Origin: Centroberyx gerrardi
Taxonomy: Eukaryota; Chordata; Actinopteri; Beryciformes; Berycidae
DNA: 64,000 bases
Reading direction: 5' to 3'
Assembly (NCBI RefSeq): GCF_048128805.1
Contig: NC_135998.1
Coordinates: 12,274,656 to 12,338,655 of the forward strand
Positions 59,388-64,000 of the stretch are shown here, in pieces. The notes below the pieces were generated by a model that saw only the letters and a list, made by a program, of their open reading frames with translations, was not told the origin of the DNA and did no database searches. Within the stretch, counting starts at the first letter, position 1. Every line of letters starts with the position of its first letter. The translations under genes and the position numbers were made by a program.

Positions 59388-59743
59388 CAACATCGACACA
59401 AATGCACAAACGATTTAAATGAGTTCGAAATAGAGACATATACAGGTTTAGAGTGATGTTAAAAAATACCACCTACTACTCTGGTATTTTAGTCAGATGA
59501 AATATTACCAAAATATTTTTTTATTACAAATGTAACCAATTTTGTGAAAAGGTATCATGTGGTGCCATGGAGGTTGTCGTCAGTCTCTTTAGCAGCACAA
59601 GAGAATTTCCTTTTACCTCTTTTCATAAACTGTGCAGGCGAGGACTCTGGCTTTCTTGGGAGCTTTGTAATGTCTTCAATGTGATCCACTGAACTTGCAT
59701 GCAGACATGGACAACTAATAGCATGTGTTAAATATGCAACACA

Positions 59744-60108
59744 CAGGGTTGGGCAGGCTACTGTTACTAGTTACCTCATTAAAATAGTAATCAGTAACAT
59801 AATCTAAGGGATTACCCAAACTCAGTAATGTATTCTAGTCACTTTCAGACTACTTTGCCATATTTGAGGTATAATGGTACAAATAAGAAAAAGTGGAAAA
59901 AGTTCAGGAAATGTATTTTCTTCTGTGCCACATTTAAAAAAAACGTAGAACACAATTTGTCATTATTTAAATGGCCTTGTGAGTTTCTCCTTTCACCCTA
60001 AAAGCATTTCCAGAAGTAATCCTCTCATTTTCCACAAGTATCTGGAATCAGAATACATTACGTTCTTATTATTTTGAATGCAGTCTAGTCCGTTGCTACC
60101 CAACGCTG
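59744..60108. mobile_element. hAT-type MITE with 8-bp TSD
   Basis: The left end CAGGGTTGGGCAG and the reverse complement of the right end CAGCGTTGGGTAG are inverted partners. Perfect 8-bp flanks GCAACACA lie at 59736-59743 and 60109-60116. The body has TAGTTACCTCATT, AGTAATCAGTAACATAATC and GGATTAC-like words typical of a known fish MITE type. Confidence 0.92.
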
Positions 60109-60671
60109 GCAACACAAGGGTCACCTGCTCCTCCTCTCAGAATAGGGCAATGGGAATCTCAATTAATTAACCGTCTCAATTAATCCGAGAGTAAATTTAT
60201 GAATCAGTTCTAATCAGCGGGTTGCAGATTTTGCACAGCACAATGAACCGCTATGTTTCCTAATGACACAATAAGATCAGTGAGATAGTTTAGCATGCTT
60301 GACAACATGTTTACCTCAACGCTGCTTCTCTCGTACCTTTCTGTCTGAGCAACATTCAACATCCCTCTGTCTCTGATTGACCTCCTTAGCCCCTCTTGTG
60401 CTTTGAAGAATATTTAAAAGGTGCATCACATTGTGAAGGAAAACATGTGTTTCACAACGACATCTTATCTTTTATTCATAACGTCATCAGCAAACATAGT
60501 GCGCTGTATAGGCCTTAATACAAACAGTCATTGTCTATTCGCCTTTCTGCTTAGGTTCTACTTTTATTCATTGAAACATTACTGTATAATTGGTATAAAG
60601 AACCCAGTGCGCTTCTGCAAGGCTTGAACAATGAAGAGGACTAGGTGTTTCACTCTGGACTTAGAATGAGA

Positions 60672-61017
60672 CTAACCAGACTGACCTGATTAGAGAGATT
60701 TAAAATGATTTGAAATTATTTTATAACCTTGTCACTATGCGGAGCAGCAAACAAAAACAAAACAAAAAGAGAAAACTATAATGCAGTCCAGAATAGACTG
60801 TCTATGGATAAAGAGAAAAGGGAACACTCTCAAATCAGCCAAAATGTCAGCCTGTTTCCATAGACAGACTATTCTGGACTATCTGGGTTAAGAAGTTGTC
60901 TGCATTACTGTGTTATTGTTCATTTTCTGGTTTTGTTTTTGCTGCCCCCATTGTAAGAAGGGCATGAAATCATTTTAAATCATTTTAAATCTCTCTAATC
61001 AGGTCAATCAGGTCAGC
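60672..61017. mobile_element. Foldback-type inverted repeat element, about 345 bp
   Basis: Left arm CTGACCTGATTAGAGAGATT, TAAAATGATTTGAAAT, GCAGCAAACAAAAAC, AGTCCAGAATAGACTGTCTA and TGGA is mirrored on the right arm in reverse-complement order. The innermost 24-bp arms (60786-60809 and their partner near 60868-60891) differ at one base, with a spacer of about 60 bp. There is no coding capacity and no certain target duplication. Confidence 0.8.
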
Positions 61018-61037
61018 TTCTGGAAATGATCCTTAAT

Positions 61038-61130
61038 AACCATGCACATTTGTGTGAGTGTGTGCATGTGTGTGTGTGCGTGTGCGTGTGCGCGTGTGTG
61101 TGTGTGTGGTATGTGTGTGTATGAGAGAGA
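61038..61130 (+). repeat. (TG)n-rich microsatellite with CG interruptions
   Basis: A TG run with TGCG interruptions is followed by GA units. The cysteine/valine frames across it are artefacts. Confidence 0.9.
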
Positions 61131-61682
61131 GAGGCAGAGAAAAGGGAGAGAGAAATGGTTTAATGATACCGGTACTTGTCTCACTGTCTCACTCATTTCA
61201 TTTTCTCTCAAGACGAAGCAGGTGGCTTCAATGTCTGATGGCTCCACTGCATCATGACGAAAAGCATATGTTTAACTGCTAAATCTTTTTTGTATTAACT
61301 TATCAACAAACAGTGCAGCTGGGTTTCCAGCAAACCCCGTCTGTTCAATCAATATTGATTGAGGAAGAACACTTTGATTAATACTGCATTCAAAGGAGAA
61401 ATCGAGTCCTCGCACTGTACTACTCCCATTTGCACATTTATTTACCAGTTACCGGCTATATTGTGACATTTTGAGCCATCATGCTCTTCATCAGACGTGA
61501 AAGGCAATGACACCGCCTTCATTAAAAGAGAGGTCAGATAATCAGTCACCTGGTCAAAGAAACATCATCAATCATAGTGCATATACATCAACACATTCAA
61601 ATATACTATACTCAATAAAACATTGTGACATTTCATGATACAGTATTTACAATATTTACAATATATATCATTGCAAAATATC

Positions 61683-62128
61683 GAGCCTGTCCTCCCCCAA
61701 AAAACGACCCCATAGGTTGTTTGTACAAGCAGCTTATTACGACCTATAGTTATGTTTTAAAGTTAAGCGACCTCTAGCGGTCGTGTAAATAACGACAATG
61801 TGCTACGTTGGTCTTTGTCTACGTTACGTGACTGTCACGTTTCTCTCTCAACATTGAAATAACACAGTGGAAAGTAAGGGTGTTGTGGGATTCCCAGCAT
61901 TTCCAAATTTAACCATGACCAAACCATTTTCCTAACCTTAACCAAGTTGTTTTCATTTCACGTATTTTTGTGAGATCACGTTCGTTGGAAACGCTCCTGT
62001 GGGTCGTTTTCATTTAGTTGGAAACGCTCCTGTGGGTCGTTTTCATTTAGTTGGAAACACTCCTGTGGGTCGTATTAGAGGGTAGGAACAAACGACCTAT
62101 GTGGTCGTATGGGTTGGAGGACTTGTTG
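61683..62128. mobile_element. MITE with 8-bp TSD and an internal 33-bp triplication
   Basis: The left end holds GTCCTCCCCC...ACGACCCCATAGG and the reverse complement of the right end GTCCTCCAACC...ACGACCACATAGG, followed on both sides by TYGTTTGT. Perfect 8-bp flanks AAAATATC lie at 61675-61682 and 62129-62136. CCTAACCTTAACCAAGT inside is a word common in fish repeats. hAT affiliation is suggested by the duplication length only. Confidence 0.8.
61985..62075 (+). repeat. 33-bp tandem repeat, 2.8 copies
   Basis: The units start TTGGAAACGCTCCTGTGGGT and continue CGTTTTCATTTAG at 61985, 62018 and 62051. The third has one substitution (CAC for CGC) and ends early. The GTGGGTCGT motif resembles the TIR-proximal sequence of the host MITE. 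Confidence 0.9.
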
Positions 62129-62689
62129 AAAATATCATGCAAAGTAAAGCACCACACTCACAATGTATACACAGTTATCCACCAACTTGAGTCAGACATG
62201 ACACATCAGTAGGCTACATTTGGTCTAAGCAACCGTCACAATGACGTCCTCCTCATTTGATACTGAGCATGACTCAGAAACAGGTGCCAACTCTTACTCA
62301 AGTGTTTTTTTTTTGGACACAGCACATCAGACAAGATGAGGCAAAAGAGAAAAAAAAAAAAAAAGTGCAGGTGAGGGAAAGGCTCATCCAGTAAAGGATC
62401 CATATCCTACTCACAGGAGGGACCAGAGGTGCTGGATGTTATCAACTTATCAACTAAGACCATATCTGATATTAACTTAGGCTAAAAAAAAATAGGCTAC
62501 TGCTGTAGATTTTCATACATTTTAAGAGAGAAAAACAGGCCTTTTGTTCTATTTTTTTTTTTGTTTGGATATTTTTCAAGGCAGCAACCATGAGACACCA
62601 GGAATGTTGACTGGTTGAGACAAAGCCACACCAAGCCTACCTGCTGCACCACACACACACTTCAGAGGTAAAAACACATTTATTCCCCC

Positions 62690-64000
62690 TGAACAGAAAC
62701 GCATCCTTAGACACATATTGCCGGCTAATAGATAGAGATATGTCCCTACTTCTTGGCAAAAAGAGGGAATATATATATGGTTGCTAACAATTTAACCAAA
62801 ACACAAAGGGAGGAACTCAAGCCCATTAAGGAGGATCTGTGGTGATCCAAGATGCCGCTGTCATCCTTGACCGTTCAGTTTAAGACTGGGAAATTTAAAA
62901 GACAGTTAAGCAATATTGCTTTCTCTTGGAAATTGGATCATAATCCTACGTTGAATTTCGAACGCCAGATACAAAGCAAACTTGGCTTGTTCCTTGAGAG
63001 GGGTGAAATATCTAAAGCAGAACAAACGTTTATGACTGTAGAATTTCCAGTTACACCTCTCCTTTACACCCTTCCTAAAATTCATAAGCCCTATGTAGAA
63101 ATACATCCAGAGAGACCCATAGTAGCAGCTATTGGGTCTTCAACAGAGAATATATCAGCTTTTGTTGATCACTTTCTCCAACCACATGTCATATCCCTTC
63201 CCTCATACATCAGGGAGTTCATGGAGTTCATTAAAACGATCCAGTTCATCCAACTTCCAGACAGTTTGTAGTGGCTATGGACATTGAATCCCTGTACATT
63301 AATGTATCTTTTTTAAAGATAATTCTTTTTGGCATTTTGGCCTTTATTTGACAGTTCAAAGTAGAGATAGATAGGAAAGATTAGGAGAGAGAGGGGGATG
63401 ACATGTGACAAAGGTTTCAGGCCAAACCAAGAAGTTTTCCTCAGTCAACACCCAGATTGCAATCCCAGCGCCCAATGCATTGTGGAGCTTACTGAGATTG
63501 TTCTTACAACTAATTATAGTTTATGTGGTTTGGATTTCTGCCTGCAGGTGTCAAGCACGAGCATGGGATAAAACATGGCTCCCAGTTTTGCCTCCCTCTG
63601 CTGCGGCCTCTGTGAACATGAAGTCATCCTGAATAATCAATGAAACCCCTTTCTACCATTCATTCTCCACTACCGGTGCGGAGGTATATTGATGACGTGT
63701 TTTTTTCAAATGGACAGTTTCTCAAACTCAACTGATGGAGTTCATTAATAGTAACAGCGAACATTCACCATTGAGCATGACAAACACAAGATGAACTTCT
63801 TGGACAACTTAGCAAGGACAACAACAAGCTGCAGCACCAGTCTCTACCGCAAGACCACAGACAAGAATCCTCTGTTACATGGACAGTTTTATCATCCTAC
63901 AACTCTTAAAAGGAGTCTCTCCATTTCCCAATTAAATCGCATTCACTGGATCTGTAGCTCTGGTAAGCACTTTATAACACAAGCTGCTGATTTAGAGCAA
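62690..64000 (+). pseudogene. Decayed Penelope-like retroelement reverse transcriptase, truncated by window end
   Basis: Penelope-like elements encode an RT and often a GIY-YIG endonuclease. In order the translation shows NLTKTQREELKPIKED near 62785, GSVVIQDAAVIL near 62836, LPKIHK near 63072, ERPIVAAIGSSTENIS near 63112 and FVDHFLQPHV, then VAMDIESLYIN near 63271. After an inserted SINE come LQVSSTSMG and NMAPSFASLCCGL near 63580, then RYIDDVF near 63683 (the RT catalytic motif), then an LYRKTTDKN-type block near 63845. At least four frameshifts or stops break it. The endonuclease part would lie beyond the window. Family identity is from these motifs and their order. The copy is inactive. 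Confidence 0.85.
63308..63486 (-). repeat. tRNA-derived SINE inserted in the Penelope RT
   Basis: TTTGGCCTTTATTTGACAG, AGAGAGAGGGGGATGACATG and CAAAGGTTTCAGGCC are the usual plus-strand appearance of a widespread fish SINE lying in reverse orientation; its tRNA-like head is near the right end. It falls exactly between the DIESLYIN and LQVSSTSMG parts of the RT, so it was inserted later. Exact edges were not resolved. Confidence 0.65.

Noticed and set aside
1-64000. CRISPR arrays, operons, prophage or bacterial mobile elements
   Set aside because: No regular repeat-spacer structure exists; the tandem repeats are microsatellites or transposon-internal arrays, and all genes have spliceosomal introns.

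Overview
The window is vertebrate nuclear DNA, almost certainly from a ray-finned fish and probably a percomorph. The evidence is four intron-containing genes with vertebrate-like proteins, GT-AG introns, vertebrate poly(A) signals, abundant hAT-type and other terminal-inverted-repeat DNA transposons, a Penelope-like retroelement, tRNA-derived SINEs and long CA/CT microsatellites. There is nothing prokaryotic: no operon, CRISPR array or ribosome-binding-site organisation.

Layout. (1) 1-4.06 kb holds repeats only, notably a TIR element nested in a TTAA-flanked MITE. (2) 4.07-13.5 kb is rnf170 on the minus strand, an ER-membrane E3 ubiquitin ligase. It has six coding exons and a predicted non-coding first exon; two hAT elements with perfect 8-bp target duplications sit in one intron. 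(3) 15.5-20.0 kb is gpn3 on the plus strand, a GPN-loop GTPase in eight exons. (4) 20.3-26.05 kb is arpc3 on the plus strand, an Arp2/3 subunit in seven exons, about 300 bp behind gpn3. (5) 26.67-32.04 kb is ube2g1 on the minus strand, an E2 ubiquitin-conjugating enzyme in five coding exons plus a spliced 3' UTR exon, tail-to-tail with arpc3. (6) 32-62.7 kb shows no confident gene. It is a desert with long microsatellites, three more TSD-confirmed or foldback DNA elements, a LINE 3' tail, and several complex stretches that read like conserved non-coding DNA. (7) 62.7-64 kb is a decayed Penelope-like reverse transcriptase interrupted by a SINE, running off the window end.

The four genes are housekeeping genes with unrelated roles: ER ubiquitin ligation (rnf170), RNA polymerase II assembly or nuclear import (gpn3), actin branching (arpc3) and ubiquitin conjugation (ube2g1). 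They form no pathway here. The gpn3-arpc3 head-to-tail pair matches the order I recall from mammals; rnf170 and ube2g1 are different neighbours.

Exon borders were read by eye from splice signals, reading-frame continuity and family resemblance, so internal coding borders are firm while UTR ends and transcription starts are estimates. No wholly new system was seen. The most interesting items are the transposon nested in a BED-finger exon, an upstream ORF whose stop overlaps the rnf170 start codon, a tandem duplication across the gpn3 stop codon, a two-copy dispersed block ending beside a splice-donor-like site, and several small TIR elements with perfect 8-bp target duplications.
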